A DNA stretch of 64,000 bases from Lepraria neglecta. Lineage: Eukaryota > Ascomycota > Lecanoromycetes > Lecanorales > Stereocaulaceae. Positions 1-12,221 of this stretch are shown here, one piece after another. The notes beneath the pieces were generated by a model, which was not told where the DNA came from, searched no databases, and saw only the letters and a list, made by a program, of their open reading frames with translations. Each line of letters opens with the position of its first letter. The stretch's first letter is position 1. Position numbers and translations under genes: made by a program. The stretch is taken from positions 620,001 through 684,000 of the forward strand of contig CM065652.1 in NCBI GenBank assembly GCA_033220425.1, written 5' to 3'.

Positions 1-430
1 CCCACCTCTAGCCTTCATCGATCTCTCCAGCAACCGCTCAGTCGACTACTCCATGCCCGACGGCCCGGAAGTACCCACCGGTCTCGCTTCCGCTGGCTTC
101 GAAGCGCTTATGGAACATTCCGGCGCCCGTCTCGAGCATCTGGACATCTCGTCCTGCCGTCACATCACTTATGAAACGTTCTCGAATATCTTCGACGGGA
201 AGAATCAGTATCCGTTCCTCAAAGACATCAACATCTCGTTCTTAACAAAGATTGATACGGCCATCGCGGCTGGAATGTTCAGAAGCTGTCCAGAATTGAT
301 CAAGGTGACTGCTTTTGGGTGTTTCAACGTTATTGATGTAGCGGTGCCGAAGGGGGTGGCGTTGATTGGAGTGCCGAATGCTCAGGATTCGATTGTGCAG
401 GAGGGGGATGTTGATGCTGATCTCTTTTAG
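1..430 (+). CDS. RAD7: DNA repair protein RAD7, C-terminal end (partial)
   Basis: The reading frame is open from base 2 to the TAG at 428-430, so this is the last ~142 residues of a gene that starts outside the window. The residues form leucine-rich-repeat-like units (LEHLDISSCRHIT, then FLKDINISF, then CPELIKVTAFGCF) and end with a conserved-looking tail, KGVALIGVPNAQD. This pattern matches the end of fungal Rad7/Rhp7, the LRR partner of Rad16 in global-genome nucleotide excision repair. Family knowledge: Rad7-Rad16 acts on UV damage in non-transcribed DNA and is linked to an E3 ubiquitin ligase. Another LRR/F-box protein cannot be excluded from the tail alone. Confidence 0.75.
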   Translation, partial: PPLAFIDLSSNRSVDYSMPDGPEVPTGLASAGFEALMEHSGARLEHLDISSCRHITYETFSNIFDGKNQYPFLKDINISFLTKIDTAIAAGMFRSCPELIKVTAFGCFNVIDVAVPKGVALIGVPNAQDSIVQEGDVDADLF

Positions 431-909
431 AATGGTGAAGCGAAATTTGAATAATGATTGCTATTAGCATGCGGAGGAGGAATTGTTACGTATCATAGCA
501 CGCATGGTTATTTAAATGAGGGAGCCTGTGGTAGGCTAATTAGCAAGTTGAAGGATAGTATCACAATCATACAATGCACAGATACATGAGATTCGATGAT
601 AAATTGTCCACAAAACTAGCCAGCCGCACGCTCAAGACTCGAATCCAACACCGGAATTATTGAAGTTGATAAGCTTATTGTACTCTATCAACGGTGCAGC
701 TCTGTCAAACCGTCTCAATCATATTTCGACAAGCTATATATATGTACACAAAAAATCGCACATCGCTGATAATATCCTATATCCTACAATCTTCTAATAC
801 GCTTTCCCCCAAATAATGTATCCATAAAGTATCTTCCAAACCCTAGAAACCAGAAACGAAAAAGATGATGTATGTATGTATACATATTCTGAAAATACGA
901 AAAAGCAAA
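431..909. other. Intergenic, convergent 3' ends
   Basis: No gene is seen. This AT-rich stretch separates the converging ends of the RAD7 gene and the kinase gene and should hold both 3' UTRs and polyadenylation signals. No exact signal was assigned. Confidence 0.5.
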
Positions 910-3392
910 TCATTCACCCCGTCTCCTCACCCACCCATCGGGCTCCCCATCTTTCCCACCCTCCCAAATCGTCTCCTCCGCCTCAGAAGCAATGGGACTA
1001 AAGACATCCACCTCCTCAATCTCGTCCTCGTCTTCCTCCTCAATGATCTCCCCGCTAGCTCTCCCCGCCACACTCGCGCTTCGACTCCCGCCAGTGCTGG
1101 AATCTCGTGGTCTGACGACGGGACTGCCGCCATTTCCGGTACCAATGGAGAGCATGGGTCCTCGAAACGGAGTCTTTTTCCTCTTAGCGAAGGCAAGGCC
1201 AGAAGGCGAGGCGAAGTTGGCAGATTCGTTGTAATTGGGCGCGGCACGGACGAGGCGGATGTTTGAGGGGAAAGAGGAGACGGTGGGGGTGGCGGGGAGG
1301 ACTTTGACGGATGTGTGTGGAGATCGTGAGGTTCTGGAGAATGGGGCAGATGAGTGGATTGAGTTCGAGGTGGAAGAGGTGGATGAGGCTTTGGAGTGAC
1401 TGGGGACGTGCTGGACGCTGCGGATCGAGGAGATGGAAGACGAGGTTGATTTGCGACCGCGGAGACCGCCGGATGAATGCCGATATAATGAGCGCGGCGT
1501 TATGGGGGCTGGGGAGAGTGAGGCTCGCTGTCTGGGTGTGGGGATTCGTGGTCGTGGGTAGGCACCGGTGGAGACTTGACGCGTTGGTGTTGCTTGTCTG
1601 ATGGGGATGGCACTGTTCGGGACATGACGAGATTCAATGAGACCTTTTTTCAAGGGAGGAGAATTTTTGAGCGTCGAGGTATCACTCCTAGAGGCAGATG
1701 GGGACTTGGCCCTTTTCGTGGATTCCAAGAACCAGTGCTTAATGGATGCGAGCTGATTGATAATAGCATGTTGATGTCGACGAGGCGGACGCCGTTTTGG
1801 GACGCCGTTTGGCGGTGCAAGAAGGTCTGGGTTTGTAGAGACTAGTTGAAGTGTGCTTCCTCTTGATCGTCTTACCTCTTTTGGAGGGAGAGGTGGTCGA
1901 CGCCTAGAAGAGCTCACCGAACGTTGCCGGACAGGGTCCTTTTCAATAGGTGGTGGAGGAAGCGGAGAGTTCGGCGAGTCAAGGCTGATACCCTCACGTA
2001 ATTTGGGAAGCTCAGGGAGGACAAGTTGAGCTTGAATTTGTTCAGCGACAGCCAGTCCACGGAAATCTTCAATTAACTTACGCAAAGGTATACTACGCCT
2101 CTCCCGCCTCCCTCTACTTCGATGAGCGTCAGCGCTGGGCGAAGGGAGACCCTCCTCGTCTACTTCTTTTAGAGGTGCTGCTATGCGTTCCAAACGACTG
2201 CTGGCAGCACTGAGCCTTCGAAGGTTCTTAGCCTCCGCCTCTCGCTCCTTTCTCTTTCGTTCTCTCCTTTTCTCTTTCCGTTCCTCCTTTTCAATCAATA
2301 AAGCCCACCATCCAGCCAAAGCGTCACAACGCTGTGCCAGAACATTCTCAATGACGTTATCAATATCAACTCCAGCACTTCGCATACGTTCTAGTGTGCT
2401 TTTCTCTAAGTCCGTAGTAAATGGTAGCGGTTGCGTCAACTTCAAGATGGCTTGCTGTTGGGGAGCGTGCTCCGCAAGAAAGGGATTCGTGAGAATATCA
2501 GATAGGCCCGGTCGAAGTAGCGGCCTCTTCGACAGTAGCTGGGTGACCAGAGCTTTAGCATCTGGTGGAAAGGTTTCGGGGTAGTTCGGTTCGCTTGAAA
2601 GAATCTTGTGCTTCGTAACCATGTCATCATCGTCGTCAAAAGGTAGTTCGCCGGTCAGTAAAGAATAAAGTATGATCCCCAGGCTCCAAACATCGACTTT
2701 TTCTCCTGCATATTTTTCTCCTTTCAGCATTTCAGGTGCACTATAGCAGACAGTGCCGCAGAACGTTTGTAGATAACTCAATTTGCCCTCGTACTCGCGA
2801 GTGAAGCCGAAATCGCAGAGCTTGACGTTTTCATTCTTGTCTAGCAGTATGTTCTCAAGTTTTAGATCTCGGTGGACGCAGGACATGTTGTGTACATAGG
2901 CGACGGCTCCGACGAGCTGGGTAAAGATTTTCTGGACTTTCTCCACTGGTATCGCCCCATGGCGAAGCAGGTAATTGTACAGCTCATCCCCTAATACAAC
3001 TTCAGCGAGACTCGAGGGAGGATTGACAGGATGTTGCTGTACCGGGACAGTATTCCAAAACAAGCCAGACCAGATTTTCGGTCACAATGACCTCGTACAG
3101 TCGGGCAATATGTGGATGCAGGAATTGTCTGTGGTGGTGGATTTCGCGGGCAAGGTTCGCGTCGTCCTTTTTGGCTGACTTGAGGACCACCTGGTAGACT
3201 GTTAGAAACCATTCTCTGCATGCTGGAGAAGGCGAATCATGTAGGGCGTACCTTTGATCCATTGGTGAGCTTGTGGGACGCAAGGTAAACCTTGCCAAAA
3301 GACCCCTTGCCTATGAGACGCCCTAATGTATAATTTCCAACCGTACGCAGCTCTTTCGACGAGAATTCTCTGCAGGGCAACATTCTTAGCAT
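910..3392 (-). CDS. CAMK-like serine/threonine protein kinase
   Basis: Best model: complement of join(910..2990, 3043..3190, 3252..3392), about 789 aa. The N-terminal third is a complete kinase domain: glycine loop GKGSFGKVYLA, the lysine in VVLK, catalytic HRDLKLEN, DFGF, APE in YSAPEMLKG and DVWSLGI. The order and wording fit the CAMK-like (Kin4/NIM1-like) group. The rest is a long basic, Ser/Pro-rich tail with PxxP stretches and an acidic cluster (EEEDEDEIEEV) near the end, probably regulatory. The frame also opens with an ATG-less run into intron 2, so an unspliced start there is false. The start is uncertain: ATGs at 3392 and 3383 are in frame, and a separate upstream frame (MDIDEYRDTF at about 3486) could belong to an extra 5' exon, though I found no join that keeps the frame. 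Substrate unknown. Confidence 0.8.
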
Positions 3393-4275
3393 GAGTCTCA
3401 GAAGATAATTACTAGCGTAACGTACTCCAATAGCTCATGATACGAACTGGCGAGCTAAAAGTATCACGATATTCATCAATGTCCATTCGCAGGCCGGGCG
3501 GAATTGCTCTGGCACAAATTGCTCCAGGTGAAGAATCAAGATTGGCTGACCTTGTTCTTCTGAGTCTGCAGCTCTGCCTGGGATCTGACAGCCGGCATGT
3601 GTCACTACGCACGTTGGGACCGTTATCCGCGCAGGGTCCTTTCGCGTGGTATTCGGACGAGAATAGCAGGATGCAAAACGAAAGAGGACGATCTGTAAGG
3701 AGGAGAGAATATGAGTAACATTGGCATGGACGGTTAGCTCTGCAAAAGATGCGTTTCGCGCTGTGCAAAGTGAAATTGACGGAGTTTGAGTGCCTCCTGC
3801 GCGCGGGCAAAAGACCCCTGCTGAAAGCGGGACCTTGATTCAGGTTTCAACGGTCCTTGGGAAGTCTACACGTTTCAAACATCCGGACGTGTTCTGTGGA
3901 AACCTGTGAGCTTGGCTAGGGATGTTTAATGCAAACTCTTTTACGGACTTACTATTGTGGAACGCTTGGAGAATTGCCTTGCAGAGATCATAAATACATG
4001 TGCTTCCTGCTTTCATTCAAGTCTATTCATGCTAACTCATATCCTCAAAAATTTAACGCCATGACCTTCTAATTCCCTGATCATGTAATATGTCTGAGGA
4101 CGCTTCTCTCTCAAACACGGGCAGTATGATATTCAAAGGCCAATGCGACCGGGGTCTCTCCAGATGATTAGTGCAGCCATGTATGTTCGGCGCTGGGAAA
4201 GCCTTTCTGATTCGCGTGTGGCACGTTAAGGGTGGTCCTCCAGATAAAAGAATGCATCATTCGATATATCGTGGT
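3393..4275. other. Intergenic: kinase 5' region and eIF3j 3' region
   Basis: No supported gene. The part next to 3393 should carry the kinase promoter and possibly a 5' exon. The part next to 4275 should carry the eIF3j 3' UTR. Nothing repeated or structured stood out. Confidence 0.4.
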
Positions 4276-5320
4276 TCACATAAAATCTAGGTCGCTGCAA
4301 AAAGTCAGCACGGAAGGGGGAAATATAATACAGTTGGACTCACTCATCAGCATCCGCGCCATAACTTGTCGTATCTGCCTTAAAGCTGGTATCTCGATTG
4401 GCCACGAGGGTCGCCTTGCTCTTCGCAGCTTTGGTCTTCCTTCCACCCTTTTCTGCCGCTTTTTCTTCCTTCATCTTCTCATTCGACAAGGTAGTCAGAC
4501 CACTAGCTATCTTCTTAATCTGTTCGCTGGGTAGATCCTTGGTGATCTGCTTCGTAAATTCTTGCATGAACAAGATGTAGTGGGCTTTCTTAGCATTCGC
4601 GGCAAGTACCGGAGTGAGTGTCTCGCGAAGCTTGAGAAATTGATCTTTGGTAGTCGGGTTAAAGAGAGGAAGTGAGGCAAGATCGATGGCGCTCGTAGGA
4701 TCCGAAGAGTCTACTAAAGCCACTGTCTTTGTATCGGAGCGACTCTTATTGATACCGATGTTGCCAAACATATCCTCCGCGTTCTTGAGATCTGCCTCCT
4801 GTTCTGTCTTTCGGAGCCTCGCACGCTTTGTCGCTTCATCTTCCTCCTCACTGCTCGACTCTTCTTCTTCCGCCAATTTCTTGCGCATGGTAGCATTTCT
4901 CTTCTCTTCTATCCTCTGTGCCTTTGACTTCTTATTAGCAGCTGCCTCGGCGTCTGCTTTGGCTTTGGCTTCCGCTGCTTTCTTGGCCTTCTCACGCTCC
5001 ACCTCCGAGTCTTCGGCGGCGTCCCATGAGTCGAGGACCTGGAAAGATGTGAGATATAGAAGCCTCGGTGTAGAATGAGAGCGTATATACATACGTCACT
5101 GTCATCCTCTTCATCATCAAATTTCGACCTTCGAGAGACGGGTGCGGTAGGTTGGGAGTCGTCTGATGAGCTTTCCTCCTCGGAGTCATCGTCTGGATTA
5201 GGGGAACCGATCAGAAGTCAGTTAAAATTCACACAGAAACAGGGAAACGTTGCAGAAGTCCACGAGCAGGTTCAGGGCTGCGGGGGCGCACAAACCTCGT
5301 CGTCTGTTGGCTGGAGGCAT
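4276..5320 (-). CDS. HCR1: Translation initiation factor eIF3 subunit J (Hcr1)
   Basis: Four exons, complement of join(4276..4294, 4344..5038, 5095..5192, 5296..5320), total 837 nt giving 278 aa. The protein begins MPPANRRRDDDSEEESSSDD, has the acidic N-terminus with the LDSWDAAEDSE motif, a long charged Lys/Glu coiled-coil segment, the region with MFGNIG typical of eIF3j, and ends DDDLDFM. The last 19-nt exon restores the conserved acidic tail; reading straight through would give a false stop after GADADE. The first coding exon is only 25 nt. Family role: a loosely bound eIF3 subunit that helps 40S recruitment and start-codon selection, and takes part in 20S pre-rRNA processing and termination in yeast. 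Confidence 0.93.
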
Positions 5321-6296
5321 ATTTGTGGGGGTAGTCTGTAAAAGACGAAATGGAAGCTTGCAGCAACGTGCGGAATATGAGCTGATGCTAGAGCTATTGC
5401 CTGGGTGATGCCGTCACGCCAGGGTCGTTGGATGTTGTGTTTGGAGAGCGAGGATGTGCGCAAACAAAGAATTGTGCCCCTCGGCACTAAATTAGCGCCA
5501 TGAGTCGCGACACTATACGGAGAGGACAGAATCATATGCAGGCGATTCGGGCGATGCAGGCTAGAGTGTGGGAACAACGACCACCTTTTTTTACCTTGCC
5601 TTTCGTCAGAGAACAGTGCACAAGGTTGACTGAGGACAATCCCAATTCTGCACTCCTGTTTAGACCAAGAACTACCGCATCTTTACAATGATCAAGCCCT
5701 AGCGCCTGACTAGAACAAAACATTCAAAACTCATAGATCACACGTTTTGCCAGGTTGCTCACTCTAATACCAATTACAGCCTCAATATAGGCTTCTACTT
5801 AAGTCATGATCGTGGCTTTCGAGACTCTTTCGGTGTGCAGATAGGGCGAAAATCTAGCCCAGTAATCAACAGCAAGATATCCCCTTGTTTCGGCCACGTT
5901 CGTTCCTAAAACTTCACAGTTATACTGATCCACTAGTAAGGAAGACAGTGTGTCGTGGAATCTCCTCTGTCAATTTGTCCCAGGGTTCTATCGCTGATCA
6001 AACCATTGTTGTAAGACATTAATTCCGGGCGGCAGCCCTACAAGGCTGGCCGGTTGGGGGGTTTGGACTGTTGGAGGGTGAACCTTCTATGTAACGATGT
6101 TGCCTGAACTAGCAGTTTTTGGCAAGTAGAACAAACCAACCTACATACCACCTCATTAAGCACCAACCAAGTCCTTCTCTTGGACCTCTACAAGGGGCCC
6201 TTCAGCTCAAACAATCTTCAAACTCCGTTTAGCAACCCTACGGCTACCTAGCAAGGCATAGACATTGCCCATTACTCAACACCAGGTCGAGGGAAG
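5321..6296. other. Intergenic region
   Basis: About 1 kb with only short, low-quality open frames on both strands. It includes the eIF3j promoter side and the 5' flank of the gene starting at 6297. I see no RNA gene or repeat. Confidence 0.4.
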
Positions 6297-7802
6297 ATGT
6301 CGTCAGGTAACAAGGACAATGTGGGAAGCGGCCCCCAGGTAGGTGAATACTGTCGGTTCTTCGTACGACGACTATATAGCGTTGAGCCTTTATTCCGTGA
6401 TGATGCTGATCCTAATCTCGGCAGCAGACCCCACCTACATCTCCCTCTACATCTCCCTCTACATCTCCCAAGTCCTCCAAATCCTCCAAATCCTCCAAAT
6501 CCTCAGCTTCATCAACTTCGTCCCAATCGTCCCAATCGTCCCAGGCTTCTGCCGACCCGCAGCGAACCAAAGCTGCAGATAAATGTGCAGCTTACCCCAA
6601 TGTCTTACCCTCGATCCCATTAGTCATGGCTAGTGGTCAGCCCAGTCAGGAAGCAACAACTATAGTTGATACAACACCAGTAGACCAAGCTACCGGTAGC
6701 GGCCCTCCCAATCTCTTTATACACCTAGAAATCAACCACTGGAAACCTGACGTTGTTGCTAAAATCGAGGAATACGGTGGACTCGGGAGGTTGGAATCCC
6801 AGAAATACAAGGTAGCCTGCGATTACCAGACATTTCAGTCTGATATGGTAGACTGCGATATACCAGCCAAGTTCGAGTATTTACATGGCTTTGCAGAGAT
6901 TACGGTATTTTCATCTACCATCATCCACAATGCTATTAGGGCGTTCCGGTGGGAGCCTTGGATTCGAAACCTACCAGACCATCCAACCTTGCAAGTCCCG
7001 GATACTAGGTTCCCAGGCCTGAATGTTCTTCTCGGTGTTTACGCCGACTCTCTTACTACTTATAAAGCTGATTTATCGGATAACAAACACGCGGATCTCG
7101 CAGCTAATATGCAAATTGGGACATTTCTGAACGGCCAACCCCAAAAAGCTGGAATCATCATCGAGGTCGCTTACTCTGAGAGCTTTAAGCACGCCAAAGC
7201 AAAGGCGAAAGTGTATCTCTTTGCCGATAAACCTCGGCCATCAGTTGTGGTCATTTTTAATTACGCCCAAAAACAAAGTGCTGACGAATACCGAAATATA
7301 GAGCTCAAATTCGAGGTTCTCCGACGTCACGAGACTATCCCAGGCGATCTGGAGGTTTTTGAACAGGGAGTAAGTTAATTATAATACCAGATATATAGAG
7401 GGTTTCCTGCTAACATTTTGTAATTAGTACGCATGGCCGCCAGCAAAAGCGAATGCGCCATTAAACACCCAGTATATCACGTTCTCGCTGGAAGAAATTT
7501 TCGGTAACCTTAAAGTAATTGAACAAGGTATCGAAATACAGCAAGACCTTTCCAAAGCGCCTAGTCTATACCGCCTTAATATCTTTAAGGTATTACCGTA
7601 CGAGTTCCTGATACGCCTTAAGGAGAAGGTGGAGATGAATGAAGTCGCCAAGCTGCCTATCTCCTATATCACCGAGGCGGTAGAAGCTAGTTTAGATCTT
7701 CAGAAGAGTCAAGACGAATTTTTTGCAGAGTCTAAAGGCAAGAAGCCAAAGGGGGATGAGGATCTCCGTGCGGGACAGGAGCAGACCTTTAGAAGGCGCT
7801 AG
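6297..7802 (+). CDS. Unrecognised protein, possible PD-(D/E)XK-like fold
   Basis: Three exons: 6297..6338, 6425..7369 and 7428..7802, giving about 453 aa. Exon 1 encodes MSSGNKDNVGSGPQ. Exon 2 opens with a low-complexity Ser/Lys/Gln/Thr/Pro stretch built from short DNA repeats (TSPS, SSK and SSQ units), then a compact domain. The second acceptor is a tandem one (gcagcag), so 6425 or 6428 could start exon 2 without changing frame. Seen in the core: an Asp-containing segment (HADLAANMQ) followed about 20 residues later by IIIEVAYSES and a Lys-rich helix (KHAKAKAK). That D...ExA pattern resembles the restriction-endonuclease-like fold of some fungal families, but this is inference; the usual Lys after Glu is Ala. 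The C-terminus is charged (SKGKKPKGDED, FRRR). Function unknown. Confidence 0.7.
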
Positions 7803-8369
7803 TGTACTGTTTTGAATGGCCTGATCCAAGGCTGATTCATGTTCACATGCAGAGGAAGCGAGATCATAGCATGATATTGCTTATACCTTTTCGTGCAAGC
7901 TGACGGCATGCTTACTAGATATTAAAATAGGGTTAATTACACTTAAGATTTCGACTACCTGTAGCTAGAGAAACATCATCAGTCTTTTTTTCTACAAAAT
8001 CAGGTGTTGACATACTTACGCTCTCGACTCTGCTGGATCTAGAGGCCTGCTTAAGGAATCGTGAGAGCGAGCTCGACGAAGCCTTCAATGGTTCGGACTC
8101 CGCACGTAGCCGGATCACAGATCTCTATGAAGATTCTAAAAGTATTCGCGGCAAAAATCCTTTGCGCGCTAAGAAATCATCATCCAAGACACCTTGTTGA
8201 TCGGGTCTTTACACAAAAATTTACTGAAATTGGCTACGGCAGCTACGCTTTAGCTAAGAAGCACATGAAAAAGGACTTGCAATGTATAAGCGTACAGTAT
8301 GTATTTTGGCGACACTCCCCAAGTCTCGCGTTGCTTGCCTCATGATACAAAACATCGCTTGAAAAGTCA
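7803..8369. other. Intergenic, with a short coding-like frame
   Basis: Bases about 7996-8203 hold an open plus-strand frame of some 65 codons with coding-like composition (LLDLEACLRNRESELDE and SRITDLYEDSKS). It has no clear start and no recognised homology. It may be a gene remnant. Confidence 0.25.
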
Positions 8370-9065
8370 ATGAAGATGTTGCGTATACCCTCGTTTATCT
8401 CATTACTTACGACTGTATGCTACTCGACCCTCCCCCAACAAGCCCCTGCGCTCTATTCCTCCCCTCAGAATTTTAGTTGGCCAGCCAATTCAACAGAGTC
8501 CTACCACAACTCCTCTTCCAACCTCAACGCAGACAACGCCCCACGTAATCTAATATTACCCAAAAATCCATTCACATTCGAACACGAAGGATTCCAAGTC
8601 GTGTATTCCATATCCGGAACCGACTCCTCCCCTCCGCCATAGCAAGACAGTTCACATGGCAGGCATTTATAACATAAGAGGAAGATCGCCTGGCGGAGGG
8701 TTGGCAACTCACACACGAGCTCCCAGGGAATGGCATACAGTTGATTGGAGACTTGGGCGAGCCACGCTTGTGGTGGTACATGAACCAAAGAGGCGTCCCC
8801 AAACCTAAAGAGAAATGGATTATAACATGTTAGCAATTGCGCTCTATGGGACGATACAGCTTGTGGCGGCGTATGGGGATGAGATGTGCAGGGCATCTCG
8901 GTTTCATCTCTTTGATCTGAGGGTGGAAACCGTGTTACTGGCTTCAAGAGAGCTGAAAAGGTACCCGGGGAGTGCGACGGCTTAGTGATACATGGTTCAC
9001 AAAAACCTGAGACCAATCTGCTTCTTAATGATGGTTTTCAGCAGTCTGAGGTTCTTTTGGTGTAC
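8370..9065 (+). pseudogene. Broken copy of the small secreted protein gene at 9425
   Basis: The first 90 codons (8370-8642) read as a signal peptide (SFISLLTTVCYSTLPQQAPA) followed by an Asn/Ser-rich segment and a conserved block FTFEHEGFQVVYSISG, then stop at TAG. Homology to the neighbour continues past the stop in other frames: GWQLTHELPGNG at about 8699, and a block ending VAAYGDE at about 8830-8880, then a tail ending GSATA before the TAG near 8985. At least one stop and two frame changes separate the pieces, so the copy cannot make the full protein, though a 90-aa secreted fragment is possible. Even the 3' flank (TTCTTTTGGTGTA) matches the neighbour, showing the whole unit was duplicated. 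Confidence 0.7.
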
Positions 9066-9424
9066 CCAGATACCTTCGGCTGTCCGGCATTCTCGAAAGG
9101 AGCCAACCAGCAAAGCATGACCTGCTTTCGAGACGTCAAACTATACGGAGGAAATTAGGGCTTTGAAGGGACCTTGCACTTTCTTCACTTGACCACTCCC
9201 GCTGTCTATTGTATATCTTTACAATTATCAACCCGTACCTTACCATCTGACTGGAAGATACGAATCGTGCATTAGCGATAGCTGTCAGAGTCAGCTATCC
9301 ATCGGCAAAAAACGCTCTATCCACGCGACAAGCGTACAAGCGTGCAAGATACATATCTCCAGACGACACCCCAATTGCATGAAAAAACTAAGTCGGTATC
9401 ATCTATAAAGACTCTGTATCCAAA

Positions 9425-9871
9425 ATGTTGCACATACACTCGCTAATCCTGCTACTTACATGCATTATCCTCCCCCAACTCATCCCAGCCCTCGCTCCCT
9501 CGCTCCAGAATATCAGCTCACCACTGAATCTCACCCTAACATCCAATAACACCATACCCCCAGACCCATTCATCTACCAAAAAGGCCCCTACAAAATCAC
9601 CTACGTAATATCCGGACGCTCCACCTTCCCCTCAGCAGACGCAAAAATGTTCTTAGCACACGCACGGGAAACACAGCGGAAATTTCGGACTGAGCACGGG
9701 TGGGACCTCCACCACGAGCTACCGGAAAACGGCTTCGGATTCGCTGGGGTGCCTGGCTACCCGTTTCCTTTCCAGTGGTCTATTGCTGGCACAGGCAGCG
9801 AGGGTACGAAGCCTTTGGATTTCGGAATGTTGACGATTGCAATTCTTGGTACAGGCTGCGTACGGGAGTGA
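9425..9871 (+). CDS. Small secreted protein, probably truncated by a deletion
   Basis: An ATG at 9425 opens 148 codons. The first ~23 residues are a clear signal peptide (LILLLTCIILPQLIPALAP). The mature part has several N-glycosylation sites (NIS, NLT, NNT), the block GPYKITYVISG shared with the copy at 8370, and HGWDLHHELPENG. No cysteine pattern or known domain was recognised. Compared with the copy, about 11 nt are missing near 9848, shifting the frame: the frame used stops at 9871, while the family tail (AAYGSDEVRECGFLLYD ... GDSATTA) continues in another frame to about 9985. So this copy too may be defective at its C-terminus, or translated as the shorter form. Function unknown; an effector-like role is only a guess. 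Confidence 0.55.
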   Translation: MLHIHSLILLLTCIILPQLIPALAPSLQNISSPLNLTLTSNNTIPPDPFIYQKGPYKITYVISGRSTFPSADAKMFLAHARETQRKFRTEHGWDLHHELPENGFGFAGVPGYPFPFQWSIAGTGSEGTKPLDFGMLTIAILGTGCVRE

Positions 9872-10151
9872 TGAGGTTAGGGAATGTGGGTTTTTGCTCT
9901 ATGATACTCTTGAAGTAGAGGAAGTAAGGCAGTTACTAGCTAGGGGGGACTTTAAAAGGCTTGGGGATAGTGCGACGACGGCTTAGCGATGCCTAGAGCT
10001 AGAAAGCCTTAAATGGTTTGCTTCGATACGACTATTTCACCAATTTGAACTTCTTTTGGTGTATTTAGCTACCTAGTCTATGGACGCGGCAGCGCGGCAA
10101 TATCGACAATAGCCAACAACAGAATCGCAACCTGCTTCTTCTCCCAACTTT

Positions 10152-11707
<1,556 letters not shown>

Positions 11708-12221
11708 GATGTGTAGGTGATAAGGAAAATAATGGTCGCAGGTTTTCGAGGTGTTTAAGTAAGGAAAAGAAATTTGGTGGGTGAGCGCAGTGAGCTTTGG
11801 TGGGGTTGAGCTGATGCAGGGTGGACCATCGGAGGCCGGCGGGCGATCCGCCGACAAATTCAATTGGTGAGAAATTCACTCCTTTTCTTCCCTTACCATT
11901 CTGGCGTGACATCGTTCTGCAATAATCAGCTTTGCGGGGGTTCCTGCATTCTGGTCACTTAGGAAGAAATACTCTGTTGTCATGGGTCTCACCCAAGATT
12001 TCCCTTGGCAAAATTCGGAAGCTAGTAACCTTGAAAGCTGTGCGTTTGATGCTTTCAAATTTCATGATTTCGACAACTGTCAGCGGCTGCAGGACACATT
12101 AGACATATAAACTGTAGAAGGTGGCTATCGATTCAATTTCTGTTCCGCGAGTAGAGAGTATTGCACTGCCTGAAATGGTTTGCATGTTGTATTGTCATTT
12201 CCATATGTACAGGCGAGATAA
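11708..12221. other. Enolase promoter side and Rad60-like 3' side
   Basis: No gene. The first ~250 bases form the enolase 5' region; the part near 12221 is the 3' UTR of the next minus-strand gene. Nothing unusual seen. Confidence 0.45.

Larger units (their letters stand above)
8370..10075 (+). repeat. Tandem segmental duplication of a small secreted protein unit
   Basis: Two direct copies, about 8370-9065 and 9425-10075, match in coding parts, order of blocks and 3' flank. They are well diverged, with different indels in each, so the duplication is not recent. Confidence 0.65.

Noticed and set aside
865-2584. Several plus-strand frames opposite the kinase gene
   Set aside because: They mirror the Ser/Arg-rich codons of the kinase tail and have no start context, motifs or splice logic of their own.
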